From assembly GCA_021325575.1 (NCBI GenBank), contig JAJPGW010000009.1, positions 57,535-121,534 on the forward strand: a stretch of DNA of 64,000 nucleotides, given 5' to 3'. The notes below the pieces were generated by a model that saw only the letters and a program-made list of their open reading frames with translations, searched no databases and had not been told where the DNA came from. The DNA comes from Gammaproteobacteria bacterium (GTDB lineage Bacteria > Pseudomonadota > Gammaproteobacteria > DSM-16500). A program made the position numbers and the translations under genes. Numbering within the stretch: position 1 is the first letter of the stretch; each line of letters starts with the position of its first letter. Shown piece after piece: positions 35,978-44,862 of this stretch.

Positions 35978-37064
35978 TTATCCGCAATCACTGATCAATT
36001 TTAGATTGTCCTTGATGAAGGAATTTATCAAGAAAGGCCATGAGGTCGTTGCTATTGCCCCTCATGAACCCGCTGTTGCAAATGAATTGTTAAATCATAA
36101 AATTAAATATATTCCGCTTCACTTAGAACGAAATGGTATTAATCCCTTAGCTGATATAAAATTAATTTTCTCTTTGTGGAAGATACTTAAAAAAGAACGT
36201 CCTCATTCTATATTTTCTTACACAATAAAACCAGTTATCTATGGTTCAATTTCCGCGAAACTCGCGCGTGTTCCTTCCATTTATTCCATGATAACGGGTA
36301 CCGGTTACGTTTTTCTTGATAACAATTTTAAAAGCAGAATCGTTGGTTTGATTGCGAGGAATTTATTTCGATTCGCATTATATTTTAATCATTTGATTTT
36401 TTTTCAAAATCAAGATAATTTAGAATTTTTTCGCCACAAGAAAATTATTTCATATAAAAAACCAGTCGTTATTGTTAATGGTTCAGGAGTGGATTGCAAT
36501 CAATTTACGCCCAGTGATTATCCCGCGGAAATTTCATTTTTAATGATTGCTAGATTTTTACATGACAAAGGAATACGTGAATATTATGAAGCGGCTAAAA
36601 TAATAAAAAAACGTTATCCGTACGTTAATTTTAAATTAGTAGGGTGGATAGATACTAATCCAAATTCCATTACACAAAATGAATTAAATAATTGGATCAA
36701 CGATAATACTATCAATTATCTCGGTAAGCTATCTGATGTGCGTGATGCAATTGCTGCATCATCAGTCTATGTCCTTCCATCTTATCACGAAGGTACTCCA
36801 CGCACTGTCTTAGAAGCCATGGCCATGGCTCGCCCCATTATTACCACGAATGCACCGGGATGCAAAGAAACTGTAATTGATGCAAATAATGGATTTTTGG
36901 TTCCTGTAAAAAATATTGAAAAACTGAGTGAAAAAATCGAATATTTTATTTTACACCCCGAAAAAATTCCCATCATGGGAACAGTAAGTCGCCAATTAGC
37001 GTTAGACAAGTATGATGTTAACAAAGTAAATAAAAAAATATTAACCAATATGGGGATAGATTAG
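35955..37064 (+). CDS. PglA-like GT4 glycosyltransferase
   Basis: About 369 residues from ATG 35955, which overlaps asnB. MKIVFLASYPQSLINFRLSLMKEFIKKGHEVVAIAP, SYTIKPVIYGSISAKLARVPSIYSMITGTGYVF, LMIARFLHDKGIREYYEAAK and LPSYHEGTPRTVLEAMAMARPIITTNAPGCKETV follow the PglA/WbaZ pattern, with the E-x7-E donor motif intact. PglA adds a sugar to undecaprenyl-linked diacetylbacillosamine, which fits the Pgl-like initiation genes at 2384-7439. Last plus-strand gene of the locus. Confidence 0.9.
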   Translation: MKIVFLASYPQSLINFRLSLMKEFIKKGHEVVAIAPHEPAVANELLNHKIKYIPLHLERNGINPLADIKLIFSLWKILKKERPHSIFSYTIKPVIYGSISAKLARVPSIYSMITGTGYVFLDNNFKSRIVGLIARNLFRFALYFNHLIFFQNQDNLEFFRHKKIISYKKPVVIVNGSGVDCNQFTPSDYPAEISFLMIARFLHDKGIREYYEAAKIIKKRYPYVNFKLVGWIDTNPNSITQNELNNWINDNTINYLGKLSDVRDAIAASSVYVLPSYHEGTPRTVLEAMAMARPIITTNAPGCKETVIDANNGFLVPVKNIEKLSEKIEYFILHPEKIPIMGTVSRQLALDKYDVNKVNKKILTNMGID

Positions 37065-37081
37065 CGATATTATTTTATCTT

Positions 37082-38356
37082 CTAGGATATTGCTGCATTA
37101 GCGGCTAAGTCTCTTTCAAGTCCGAGGTTATATTCATAGATTAATTGCATTCTTTTATATGAATATGTTAAAAGAATGCAGATCAAAAATGCTGGAACGT
37201 ACATCATTTTTTCCCGCATTGCGAGACCAAGATTACTATTCATAATACTGAGACATGACGTCCCGAATAAAAAATAAATCATTAAAAACTTTATAATTGG
37301 ATATTGATTTTTTAATTTGATATATAACGCTTTATTTCTTATAAATACCACTACTATCCATAAAAAATATGCATTTTCAATTGAACTGATTATCCCTATG
37401 GAATTGTTTGCACCAATCCCTAATGGTAGAAACAAATTACAAAATAACAAATAAGGCAAAAACAAAAAGGTTACAATGGGATCATGCGTTGGAACAGGAA
37501 TACTTGAACCAACGTGCATATATTGCTGCTGACGAACAGCGTATTTACCTATTTGCGCAACAGAAGAACTTGAAAAGTGCATCATCGTTGCATAATCAGA
37601 TAATAATGGGAGCATGGCCAATGTTATAATTATGATTAATCCTATTGCACCAATTTTAAAAAATAATGTCAACCGACTTCCTAATAACAAATATATGAAT
37701 GCTGATAAACCAAAAATAATAAATAGATATGGCCTCACCATAAATCCAAAAAAGGATGCGATGGCCAGCATCATCAAACTTGAAATTGTTAATTTGCCAC
37801 GAACCGCCACGAACAAAATCATACCAATTCCAATAAAAGCAAAATTATCTTTAATGAGACCTGGACTAAAGAAAAAATAAGAAGGCCAGCATAGCAATAA
37901 TAGCGCAGGATAAGTTAACTGTTTTGGATCTATTTCATAAAGTCGATTGGGTCCTGAAATTTTATCCAATAAAATTTTATAGATTAATAAAAAATAGGTT
38001 GAAGCGATCCAGGCAATCGCGCCTGAGATTAAAAAAGCCCCTAAAAAAGATTCACCGAGTAAATAAGCTTTTGCATATCCCAATAATAAAAATGCAAAAT
38101 GATATCCCATTCCTTCATAGGTCAGTGTAGCTTCATGAAAATAATAGACAGAATCAGCACCTGATGTCACAGCAAAATAACAAAGAGCATATGCCCCAAT
38201 AAAATGACCCAGAGCACTTAATAATGAGATTTTGAGAATCGATTTCCGATTTAGATGATATTTTTGTAATAAATAATAAACGAATGGTGCTGCAAAAAAA
38301 AAGGACAGAATACCAATTGCCAAACCATAAGAATCTACATAGCTATACATCCACAA
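37082..38356 (-). CDS. Polytopic membrane protein, probable Wzy polymerase
   Basis: 424 residues with about 10-12 membrane helices and one larger periplasmic loop (about 245-290). WPSYFFFSPGLIKDNFAFIGIGM followed by a helix ending FGFMVRPYLFIIFGLSAF resembles the P-S-x-x-x-W-S-S-G-x-x-K-D and M-R-P segments of EpsG/Wzy-type polymerases. No other polymerase is visible in this Wzx-containing locus. Wzy proteins are poorly conserved, so the call rests on topology, that motif and context. Confidence 0.65.
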   Translation of the reverse strand: MWMYSYVDSYGLAIGILSFFFAAPFVYYLLQKYHLNRKSILKISLLSALGHFIGAYALCYFAVTSGADSVYYFHEATLTYEGMGYHFAFLLLGYAKAYLLGESFLGAFLISGAIAWIASTYFLLIYKILLDKISGPNRLYEIDPKQLTYPALLLLCWPSYFFFSPGLIKDNFAFIGIGMILFVAVRGKLTISSLMMLAIASFFGFMVRPYLFIIFGLSAFIYLLLGSRLTLFFKIGAIGLIIIITLAMLPLLSDYATMMHFSSSSVAQIGKYAVRQQQYMHVGSSIPVPTHDPIVTFLFLPYLLFCNLFLPLGIGANNSIGIISSIENAYFLWIVVVFIRNKALYIKLKNQYPIIKFLMIYFLFGTSCLSIMNSNLGLAMREKMMYVPAFLICILLTYSYKRMQLIYEYNLGLERDLAANAAIS

Positions 38357-38430
38357 ACTATCCTTAAGACGATGATTAAATAACTCTTTGGAGCACCATT
38401 ATAGAGAAAAACCCATAGGAATCCAAAGTT

Positions 38431-39627
38431 TCATTTGTGAATCCGATCCACCACGTATTCTGCAAATGGCACCGAACAAGTAAAGGCAGGGGAAACCGCA
38501 TTTAACACATGAAATGATTTTTTGTCGCCTTCCAGAATGAAGTCCATTTCCAACTTCCGAGTTTTAGTATTCATCAACTGCGCACGAATCCCAGGCTTGC
38601 CCCAAGTCGTATAATTATTTTTCAGAACCCCCGTTGCAAGCTCCGCCGCATGCCTCACTAAAACCGCTCGGTTATATTTTTTCACCTCATTCCACGCCAG
38701 TTTCCTAAAATCAAATCCTGCTTTGAAAAATAATGCCATTTCCTGCATTGCAATATCTTTAAACTCCGTGAAACTAAACCGATCCCATTTCTGATACTGC
38801 TCCCTCCAAAGCGCCGGTATCGCCGTCGGCCCAATCTTCACCCTCCCATCATAACTAATCGTAAAATGCACCCCTAAAAAAGGATTTTTCAAATCCGGCA
38901 CAGGATAAATATGCCTTTTAAAAACCTCAGCCGGGTTAGAGGCATACAAATACAGCCCTTTAAACGGCAAAATCGTAAAATCCTCAGCAAAACCAAAATC
39001 CTTTGCGATTTTATCCGCATAAAGCCCCGCCGCATTAATCACAAAACCTGCCGAATAATGCCCCGCATTCGTTCCGATTTGTTGATCGCGATAATGCAAA
39101 TATTTCACCCCTAAATGAAATTCAATGCCTTCCTGAACCGCATCCTGATAAAGATGCTGTAACACGACCTTAGGATCAACCGACGACGTAGTAGGGGAAA
39201 AAAGCGCCATTTCGTGAGTTTTGACTCTGGGTTCCAGCTCGCGCGCTTCTTTATCAGAAATTAATTCCAGTTCGATTTTGTTGATCTTGCCGCGTTCTAG
39301 CAATTCATATAAACCCGGCAAATCCTTTTCATCGCGGGCGACCACTAATTTCCCGCAACGATTGATCGGGATTTTTTTATCTAAACAGTACTGGGTTAGG
39401 GCTTCATTGCCTAATTTGGTGAATTTGGCCTTGAGGCTGTCTTTTGTGTAATAAAATCCAGCATGTAAAACACCGCTATTGCGGCCGCTGGCGTGTTCGC
39501 CGAGGTTTGTTTCTTTTTCTAACACAATAATACGGGCATCGGGATAACGTTTTTTGAGGTTTCTCGCGAGATTGATACCGATCACGCCTGCGCCGATGAT
39601 GAGGAAGTCTGCTGTTTTGTCCATCAT
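38431..39627 (-). CDS. lhgO: L-2-hydroxyglutarate oxidase LhgO
   Basis: 398 residues, family length. ADFLIIGAGVIGINLARNLKK is the FAD-binding dinucleotide fold, then EHASGRNSGVLHAGFYY, a diagnostic LhgO segment, and GIRAQLMNTKTRKLEMDFILEGD near the C-terminus. It oxidises L-2-hydroxyglutarate to 2-oxoglutarate, passing electrons to the quinone pool. It stands outside the glycan locus and shares no operon with its neighbours. Confidence 0.93.
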   Translation of the reverse strand: MMDKTADFLIIGAGVIGINLARNLKKRYPDARIIVLEKETNLGEHASGRNSGVLHAGFYYTKDSLKAKFTKLGNEALTQYCLDKKIPINRCGKLVVARDEKDLPGLYELLERGKINKIELELISDKEARELEPRVKTHEMALFSPTTSSVDPKVVLQHLYQDAVQEGIEFHLGVKYLHYRDQQIGTNAGHYSAGFVINAAGLYADKIAKDFGFAEDFTILPFKGLYLYASNPAEVFKRHIYPVPDLKNPFLGVHFTISYDGRVKIGPTAIPALWREQYQKWDRFSFTEFKDIAMQEMALFFKAGFDFRKLAWNEVKKYNRAVLVRHAAELATGVLKNNYTTWGKPGIRAQLMNTKTRKLEMDFILEGDKKSFHVLNAVSPAFTCSVPFAEYVVDRIHK

Positions 39628-39639
39628 TTTTTCCTATTG

Positions 39640-39668
39640 ATTACGTTTTATTACGTATTACGTATTGC
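39640..39668. repeat. TTACGTAT iterations downstream of DUF234 ATPase
   Basis: ATTACGTTTTATTACGTATT followed by ACGTATTGCG: TTACGT occurs three times in a row. Related TTTACGTAT boxes precede the same ATPase gene (41132-41204). Confidence 0.5.
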
Positions 39669-39683
39669 GCTACATTATTAAAT

Positions 39684-41120
39684 TTAGTTAAGTAAATCAG
39701 TAAAATTAATAACATCCGAAAAATATTGCGATTCAAGAACATCGTCACTGATCCCATTCACATGGATTAAGACAATACGACAAGCCATATTTCGAGGTAA
39801 TTTAAATTTAGATATTTTATTTTTCATTTCATCGATAATGTCAGATTTAATCACGTTTTTTGAAAATTTAATCTCACACACATACATTGTGCCAAATCGA
39901 TCTTGAATCAGGTAATCAATTTGACAACCCGGCATGCGTGTTGTTTTTCGTTGAAAAAATGGATTGCTGACAACGATATCTTCGGGATTTATTTTTAATA
40001 ATGCATGAATTTTTTTACGATTTTTTAATACCAAATTTTCAAACTGCAATCCCATCATGCTGTTCCAACCAGGTAAAGACGACATTGAAAAATTTTCAAA
40101 TGCATCATTCAGGATCTTATTTTTATTCGTTAACACATATTTTAAATAAAAACGCAAGTAATTATCGCTGAGACGAAAATGACTCAATCGAGACATATTT
40201 CCTGTTTTTGGCAACCAAGTAAAATCACGTGTAATAAAACCTGTTTTGATTAAGTCTTCCAGATATTCGCTGAGCGCTCCGCTATTCGAATATTTTAAAG
40301 CTTCTGCAATCTCAGCAAATTCCAGCGGTTTTTCTGCTAGTTTTTCCACGATTGGCTTATAAATTTCACTTCTTTTTAAAAAGATATCATGAAATATCAA
40401 TTCAAATTCTTTAAATAAAAGACCATCTTTTTTAAAGCATAAATTTTTGATATTTTCATCTGCATTCAATTTTGGTTGAATATGTTCGAGATACCAGGGT
40501 ATACCACCTGTCACTGAAAGAATTTTTAATTTTTCGTAAGCAGACATTTTAACACCCATGTTATCCAACATTTTATTACAATCTGAGAGGGGTAATTCTT
40601 CAATGGTAGGATAAAGCGAGATTCGGCCGTAAAATCCTGTGCTGCTAATAATATTTTTTTCAATCCATGTGGAAACCGAGCCACACAGTACCAAGATAAG
40701 CTCAGGATTTTTTTTAAATTCATTGTCCCAGGCATTTTTTAGTTTACCTAAAAAAGTGACGTCATTCATAGCCATCCAGGATATTTCATCGAATAAAATA
40801 ATCACTCGGCCTTTCTGAGTTTGTTTAGCCAAATAAGAAAATAGATCCGACCAATCATCTGCTCGTAAGGGAGGTGCTCCAAGCTGCGTGCTTAATCCTT
40901 TTGCAAATTCATCACGTTGCAGTTGCGCTGTCATGCCTTCTGCCGGTGCAAGCGCAGAAAAAGAATAGAACAGATAGCCTTTCGCAAACTGTTCTATTAG
41001 CCGACTTTTACCCACTCTGCGTCGCCCTGTTACCACCACTAAACTGGCTGTTTTTTTGGTTAATAACGTCTGAAGTCGATTAAGTTCCGGTTCTCGCCCA
41101 ATAAATGCGTGATTTATCAT
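39684..41120 (-). CDS. AAA ATPase with C-terminal DUF234 nuclease-like domain
   Basis: 478 residues. Walker A VTGRRRVGKSRLIEQF (about 31-46), Walker B RVIILFDEISWMA (about 106), sensor-like VLCGSVSTWIEKN, a winged-helix region (about 265-325), and a C-terminal DUF234 domain in which GCQIDYLIQDRFG and YVCEIKFSKN supply the Asp and Glu-x-Lys of a PD-(D/E)xK nuclease fold. Such proteins are frequent in archaea and mobile DNA; their biological role is unknown. A decayed relative of the C-terminus lies at 56414-56670. Confidence 0.85.
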   Translation of the reverse strand: MINHAFIGREPELNRLQTLLTKKTASLVVVTGRRRVGKSRLIEQFAKGYLFYSFSALAPAEGMTAQLQRDEFAKGLSTQLGAPPLRADDWSDLFSYLAKQTQKGRVIILFDEISWMAMNDVTFLGKLKNAWDNEFKKNPELILVLCGSVSTWIEKNIISSTGFYGRISLYPTIEELPLSDCNKMLDNMGVKMSAYEKLKILSVTGGIPWYLEHIQPKLNADENIKNLCFKKDGLLFKEFELIFHDIFLKRSEIYKPIVEKLAEKPLEFAEIAEALKYSNSGALSEYLEDLIKTGFITRDFTWLPKTGNMSRLSHFRLSDNYLRFYLKYVLTNKNKILNDAFENFSMSSLPGWNSMMGLQFENLVLKNRKKIHALLKINPEDIVVSNPFFQRKTTRMPGCQIDYLIQDRFGTMYVCEIKFSKNVIKSDIIDEMKNKISKFKLPRNMACRIVLIHVNGISDDVLESQYFSDVINFTDLLN

Positions 41121-41131
41121 AGACTTATCTC

Positions 41132-41204
41132 TTTACGTATCATTGACAATTGTAAATCATCCGTAAAAATATTTCAATATAATATTTACGTATAAATGAC
41201 AAAT
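41132..41204. promoter_or_regulatory. Direct repeats upstream of DUF234 ATPase
   Basis: TTTACGTATCATTGACAAT (41132-41150) and TTTACGTATAAATGACAAAT (41185-41204) are direct repeats 53 bases apart immediately before the ATPase start. They could be operators. Confidence 0.45.
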
Positions 41205-41286
41205 ATCAATTATGCGTAAAATGTTAGTCAATCGAATACCCTTATTCGTTGCATCTCAGATTGTGCTGCATAGTCAATGCGAATAT

Positions 41287-42219
41287 TTAAAGTTTCTGCG
41301 CCACGACGGTTGGAAACATTTTTGCCCGATCATATATAAACGAAACGGACGAAAAACCCGCAGATTTTAATTGTTGCAGGGTTTGATCCGATGAGCGATA
41401 ACATTGCCATTTAGCATTGATCACATCCACAAAAATGATTTTCTGAAGAAGGGCATCTTCTAGATTGACCTTTGACAGGTCCCACTCGCTTTGACTAGAA
41501 AGCAGGGGCGGAAACGTTAAAAAACTCGTCACTAATTTGCCGCCGGGTTTCAGGGCCGCAAAAAACTGTCGATATAATTCAGTCACTTTATCATTATCGG
41601 GTTCATAAATATTCAAGCCATTACTTGAAATCAAGTCAAATTCGTTTTGAATATTCAGATTCCACGCATCACGCTGAATTAATTTGATGAATTGTGATAA
41701 ATGTTGTTTTTCCGCCAAACTTTCAGCGTCTTGCAGCGTATTTGGGTCATAATCGATACCCGTCAAAGTAATATTACTAATATTTTTAAAATCGAGATAA
41801 AGCAGTTCGCCCATCATGCCGCAGGGAATACACGCTAAATTTGCACCATTTACTACTTTTTTCTGATTTTCTTTTAAGAAAATTTCAAATCGCTCTTGCG
41901 TGGCGAGCAAGGTGGGTGCGCGATTTAACATAAAATCTTCTAACGCATTGAACGGTTCGCCTCGATTATTTTTCCCGGTTTTTCTGCCGAACCAGGGATG
42001 CGTCAACATATAATGCGTCCAATACCCATTGATCCCCTGATTTTGCAATAAATAACGGCCAAAATCGAATTCGCTTAGTTGCGATAAAATTTCAATTTGC
42101 CGCTTGACGGTGACGTGGGGTTTATCGCCTTCGTTTTCGATTCGTTGGGTGATTGTTTGCATTGTTTTTTGAATATTTTCGGGGCTGACCACGTGGGATT
42201 TTAAGCGTTCTTGTTTCAT
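41287..42219 (-). CDS. Class I SAM-dependent methyltransferase
   Basis: 310 residues. NLACIPCGMMGELLYLDF (about 130-147) stands at motif I, though its glycine pattern is loose; TLTGIDYDPNTLQDAESLA gives the acidic motif II end and NEFDLISSNGLNIYEPDN and LKPGGKLVTSFLTFPP motifs IV and V. The N-terminal 120 residues are helical with no recognised domain. No operon partner; substrate unknown. Confidence 0.78.
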   Translation of the reverse strand: MKQERLKSHVVSPENIQKTMQTITQRIENEGDKPHVTVKRQIEILSQLSEFDFGRYLLQNQGINGYWTHYMLTHPWFGRKTGKNNRGEPFNALEDFMLNRAPTLLATQERFEIFLKENQKKVVNGANLACIPCGMMGELLYLDFKNISNITLTGIDYDPNTLQDAESLAEKQHLSQFIKLIQRDAWNLNIQNEFDLISSNGLNIYEPDNDKVTELYRQFFAALKPGGKLVTSFLTFPPLLSSQSEWDLSKVNLEDALLQKIIFVDVINAKWQCYRSSDQTLQQLKSAGFSSVSFIYDRAKMFPTVVAQKL

Positions 42220-42300
42220 GGTTTTTCCGGGTATTATAAAAAAACAATTATGCCATATCTTGTTATCGTGGACAAAGTGAAGGCTCTGCTAAATTCAAGA

Positions 42301-42327
42301 GATTCTTCGCTGCGCTCAGAATGACGG
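42301..42327. repeat. Half copy of the TCATCCTG palindromic repeat
   Basis: GATTCTTCGCTGCGCTCAGAATGACGG-type sequence corresponds to one arm of the full element at 43723-43790, with a few changes. Confidence 0.55.
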
Positions 42328-42400
42328 GGGTTTTGGAGCCTGAATGTTGTTGATTTGGGCTTAAACAATTATAATGCCCCTCAAAATAAGTGATAAAACC

Positions 42401-43081
42401 ATGAAAAAATACGACTGGATCCTATTCGACGCCGATGAAACGCTATTCCATTTTGATAGCTTTCAAGGACTGTGCTTGACGTTTTCGCGTTACGACGCAG
42501 AATTCACCCCTGAAAATTATAAAAAATATCAAACCCTAAACAAAAAACTTTGGACCCAATACCAAAACGGCGCCATTTCCGCTCGTGAATTGCAAATAAC
42601 ACGTTTTGCAACGTTTGCTAGCGAATTAAAAATATCACCCGAAGAATTAAACCATGCCTTCCTAAACTCAATGGCAGAAATTTGCAAACCCCTGGATGGC
42701 GCCGTGAATTTATTGTCGGCACTTAACGGGCAATATAAAATGGGCATCGTGACGAATGGATTTACCGAACTTCAGGAAGCACGCTTAAATCGCACGGGAC
42801 TTCGCGATCATTTTGAGATTGTTGTCATCTCTGAACAAATTGGCGTCGCAAAACCGAATCCAAGAATTTTTGATCATGCGTTATCACTCATGGGTGATCC
42901 TCTGCGAAAACGCGTATTAATGGTAGGTGACACCTTAGAAACCGATATTTTAGGCGGTAACAAAGCGGGAATAAATACCTGCTGGTTAAATCGAGAAAAA
43001 AAATCGCCGATTGCAAATATTTTATTTGATTTTGAAGTCACTTCTTTATTGGAATTACAACATTTACTTTTCAAGGAATAA
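42401..43081 (+). CDS. yjjG: YjjG-like pyrimidine 5'-nucleotidase (HAD family)
   Basis: About 226 residues from ATG 42401 (MKKYDWILFDADETLF, the family N-terminus); an upstream ATG at 42374 would add nine residues. HAD motifs: DADET with both Asp, IVTNGFTELQEARL (motif II Thr), AKPNPRIFDHAL (Lys) and MVGDTLETDILGG (Asp pair). YjjG removes phosphate from dUMP, dTMP and modified pyrimidine nucleotides. It precedes thymidine kinase by 3 bases, so the two form a thymidine salvage/clean-up pair. Confidence 0.9.
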   Translation: MKKYDWILFDADETLFHFDSFQGLCLTFSRYDAEFTPENYKKYQTLNKKLWTQYQNGAISARELQITRFATFASELKISPEELNHAFLNSMAEICKPLDGAVNLLSALNGQYKMGIVTNGFTELQEARLNRTGLRDHFEIVVISEQIGVAKPNPRIFDHALSLMGDPLRKRVLMVGDTLETDILGGNKAGINTCWLNREKKSPIANILFDFEVTSLLELQHLLFKE

Positions 43082-43084
43082 CGC

Positions 43085-43693
43085 GTGGCCAAACTTTATT
43101 TTTATTATTCTGCAATGAATGCAGGAAAAAGTACCGTACTGTTGCAATCGGCTTATAATTACAAAGAAAGAGGAATGGATACATTACTTTTTATCCCAGC
43201 GATTGCAATGCGCGAGCAGAAAAAAATTTCTTCGCGCATTGGTTTAAGTGCGGAAGCCGTTTCGTTTGATCCCGAATTTCAGTTATTTGATTACACAAAA
43301 AATATTAAACAAAAAAACCCGAAAATTCAGTGCGTTTTAATCGATGAAGCGCAATTCTTAACAAAAGACCAAGTTTTACAACTCACCGAAATCGCTGACG
43401 AACTCAACATGCCAGTATTAGCCTACGGATTACGCAGTGATTTTTTAGGCGAACCGTTTCCAGGAAGCCAATATTTATTGGTTTGGGCCGATAATTTAAT
43501 TGAAATTAAAACCATTTGTCATTGCGGCAAAAAAGCGACGATGAACACTCGCATCGATCAGAAAGGAAACCCTGTAAAAAAAGGTGGGCAAGTTCATATT
43601 GGTGGGAATGAAAGTTATGTTTCGATGTGTAGGAAGCATTTTAAATTGCGGGAGTTTGCAGCAAATACTTTAGAAAAAGAACAGGTATTTTAA
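43085..43693 (+). CDS. tdk: Thymidine kinase
   Basis: 202 residues, type II thymidine kinase. GTG start preceded by AAGGA. LYFYYSAMNAGKSTVLLQS is the P-loop, CVLIDEAQFLTKDQV the Walker B with catalytic Glu, PVLAYGLRSDFLGEPF the lasso region, and CHCGKKATMNTRI plus SMCRKHF the zinc ligands. It phosphorylates thymidine for salvage. Complete and ordinary. Confidence 0.96.
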   Translation: MAKLYFYYSAMNAGKSTVLLQSAYNYKERGMDTLLFIPAIAMREQKKISSRIGLSAEAVSFDPEFQLFDYTKNIKQKNPKIQCVLIDEAQFLTKDQVLQLTEIADELNMPVLAYGLRSDFLGEPFPGSQYLLVWADNLIEIKTICHCGKKATMNTRIDQKGNPVKKGGQVHIGGNESYVSMCRKHFKLREFAANTLEKEQVF

Positions 43694-43722
43694 TTTAGCC
43701 AGCAATCTCATAATGGCATGCT

Positions 43723-43790
43723 TGTCATCCTGAGCGAAGCGAAGGATCTTTCCAAATTTGGCTAGATCCTTCGCTTCGCTCAGGATGACA
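43723..43790. repeat. Full TCATCCTGAGCGAAGCG palindromic element
   Basis: Two perfect 26-base inverted arms (43723-43748 and 43765-43790) with TGTCATCCTGAGCGAAGCGA at the outer end, around a 16-base centre. Placed between the converging tdk and pirin genes it could also stop transcription from both sides. Confidence 0.85.
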
Positions 43791-43842
43791 GACGACAATT
43801 CGCCGCTCGGTATGACAAATTATGTAGGTTTTTGTTCCTTCA

Positions 43843-44766
43843 CTATTCTCTCGATTTCACAAACGTCCCCTCATTAAATTCCTGAAACGCTTGCCGCAAC
43901 TCCGCCTTCGTATTCATCACAATCGGCCCATACCACGCAATCGGTTCATTTAACGGTTTTCCGGAAACCAGCAAAAATCGCACCGAATGTTGATTGGTCG
44001 TAACCGTAATATGCGACCCTTTTCTTTGATACAAAACCAGCGAGCCATTGCCACAAGGGCAGGGTGATGCCATATCAAAATAATTTTCACCAATCGCATC
44101 GTGATCAAACGGTCTTCGTAAATGATCGAAATACGCTTCACCATCGATCACATAAGCAAAAATATTGTGATGTTCTTTCACCATATGCGTAAACGATTTT
44201 CCAGCGGGCAATTCAACATCCATATATTCAGGATCAATCACCACATCTTGCACGGGGCCTTTGATGCCATTCCATTCACCGCAGATAATGCGAATCGTTG
44301 CACCATCCGGCGTTTTCACCACAGGAATTTCTTTTTTCTTAATGCCGCGATAACGTGGATCCATCATTTTAGAATTCGCAGGCAAATTCGCCCACAGCTG
44401 AAATCCGAGCATCTGTCCTTTGCTATTTCCTTTCGGCATTTCTTGATGAATAATGCCGCTGCCCGATGTCATCCACTGCACATCGCCGCTGGAAATATCG
44501 CCTTTGTGGCCCATGCTATCGCCATGTTCTACATCACCATCTAACACATAAGTAATGGTCTCAATTCCACGATGCGGATGCCACGGAAAACCCGCTTTAT
44601 AATCGGCTGGATTTTCAGAGCGAAAATCATCAAGTAATAAAAACGGATCGAGCAGGGGAACTTCATGAAATCCAAACGCGCGCTTGAGATGAACGCCTGC
44701 GCCTTCGATGGTGGGTTCACTTTTCCAGATTTTTTCGACGAGACGAGCGTGTGCGGTGCCTTCCAT
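43843..44766 (-). CDS. Pirin family protein
   Basis: 307 residues, two cupin domains. The metal site is complete: FPWHPHRGIETITYV (His pair, about 62-64) and SGSGIIHQEMPKG (His and Glu, about 106-108). Bacterial pirins include quercetinase and redox-linked regulators; no specific role can be fixed. Codons 3-9 coincide with a 21-base sequence repeated exactly at 50452-50472, so the gene's 5' end forms one edge of the accessory block discussed in the findings. Confidence 0.93.
   Translation of the reverse strand: MEGTAHARLVEKIWKSEPTIEGAGVHLKRAFGFHEVPLLDPFLLLDDFRSENPADYKAGFPWHPHRGIETITYVLDGDVEHGDSMGHKGDISSGDVQWMTSGSGIIHQEMPKGNSKGQMLGFQLWANLPANSKMMDPRYRGIKKKEIPVVKTPDGATIRIICGEWNGIKGPVQDVVIDPEYMDVELPAGKSFTHMVKEHHNIFAYVIDGEAYFDHLRRPFDHDAIGENYFDMASPCPCGNGSLVLYQRKGSHITVTTNQHSVRFLLVSGKPLNEPIAWYGPIVMNTKAELRQAFQEFNEGTFVKSRE
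44740..44760. repeat. 21-bp direct repeat, left copy (inside pirin 5' end)
   Basis: Identical over 21 bases to 50452-50472, same orientation; it starts GAGACGAGCGTGTGCGG. Bases on both sides differ. The enclosed segment (44761-50451) is 5691 bp. Confidence 0.8.
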
Positions 44767-44796
44767 GGGAGTTCCTTAATTAAGGATTAAAGAATT

Positions 44797-44824
44797 ATTT
44801 TAACATAATTGTGGTTATTGACAA
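44797..44824 (-). promoter_or_regulatory. Promoter of pirin gene
   Basis: On the minus strand TTGTCA (44824-44819) and TAAAAT (44802-44797) are 16 bases apart, some 30 bases before the pirin ATG. Confidence 0.45.
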
Positions 44825-44839
44825 TTTGCAGGCGGTTTT

Positions 44840-44855
44840 ATCCTGAGTGCAGGAT
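44840..44855. repeat. Reduced TCATCCTG palindrome
   Basis: ATCCTG and CAGGAT around four bases, a shortened relative of the elements at 22503 and 43723, just after the stop of the cysteine-rich gene. Confidence 0.5.
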
Positions 44856-44862
44856 GATACCC

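Noticed and set aside
44122..44544. Plus-strand open frame of 140 codons within pirin
   Set aside because: Antisense to a gene with an intact cupin metal site; its translation is His/Ile-rich and typical of a shadow frame.
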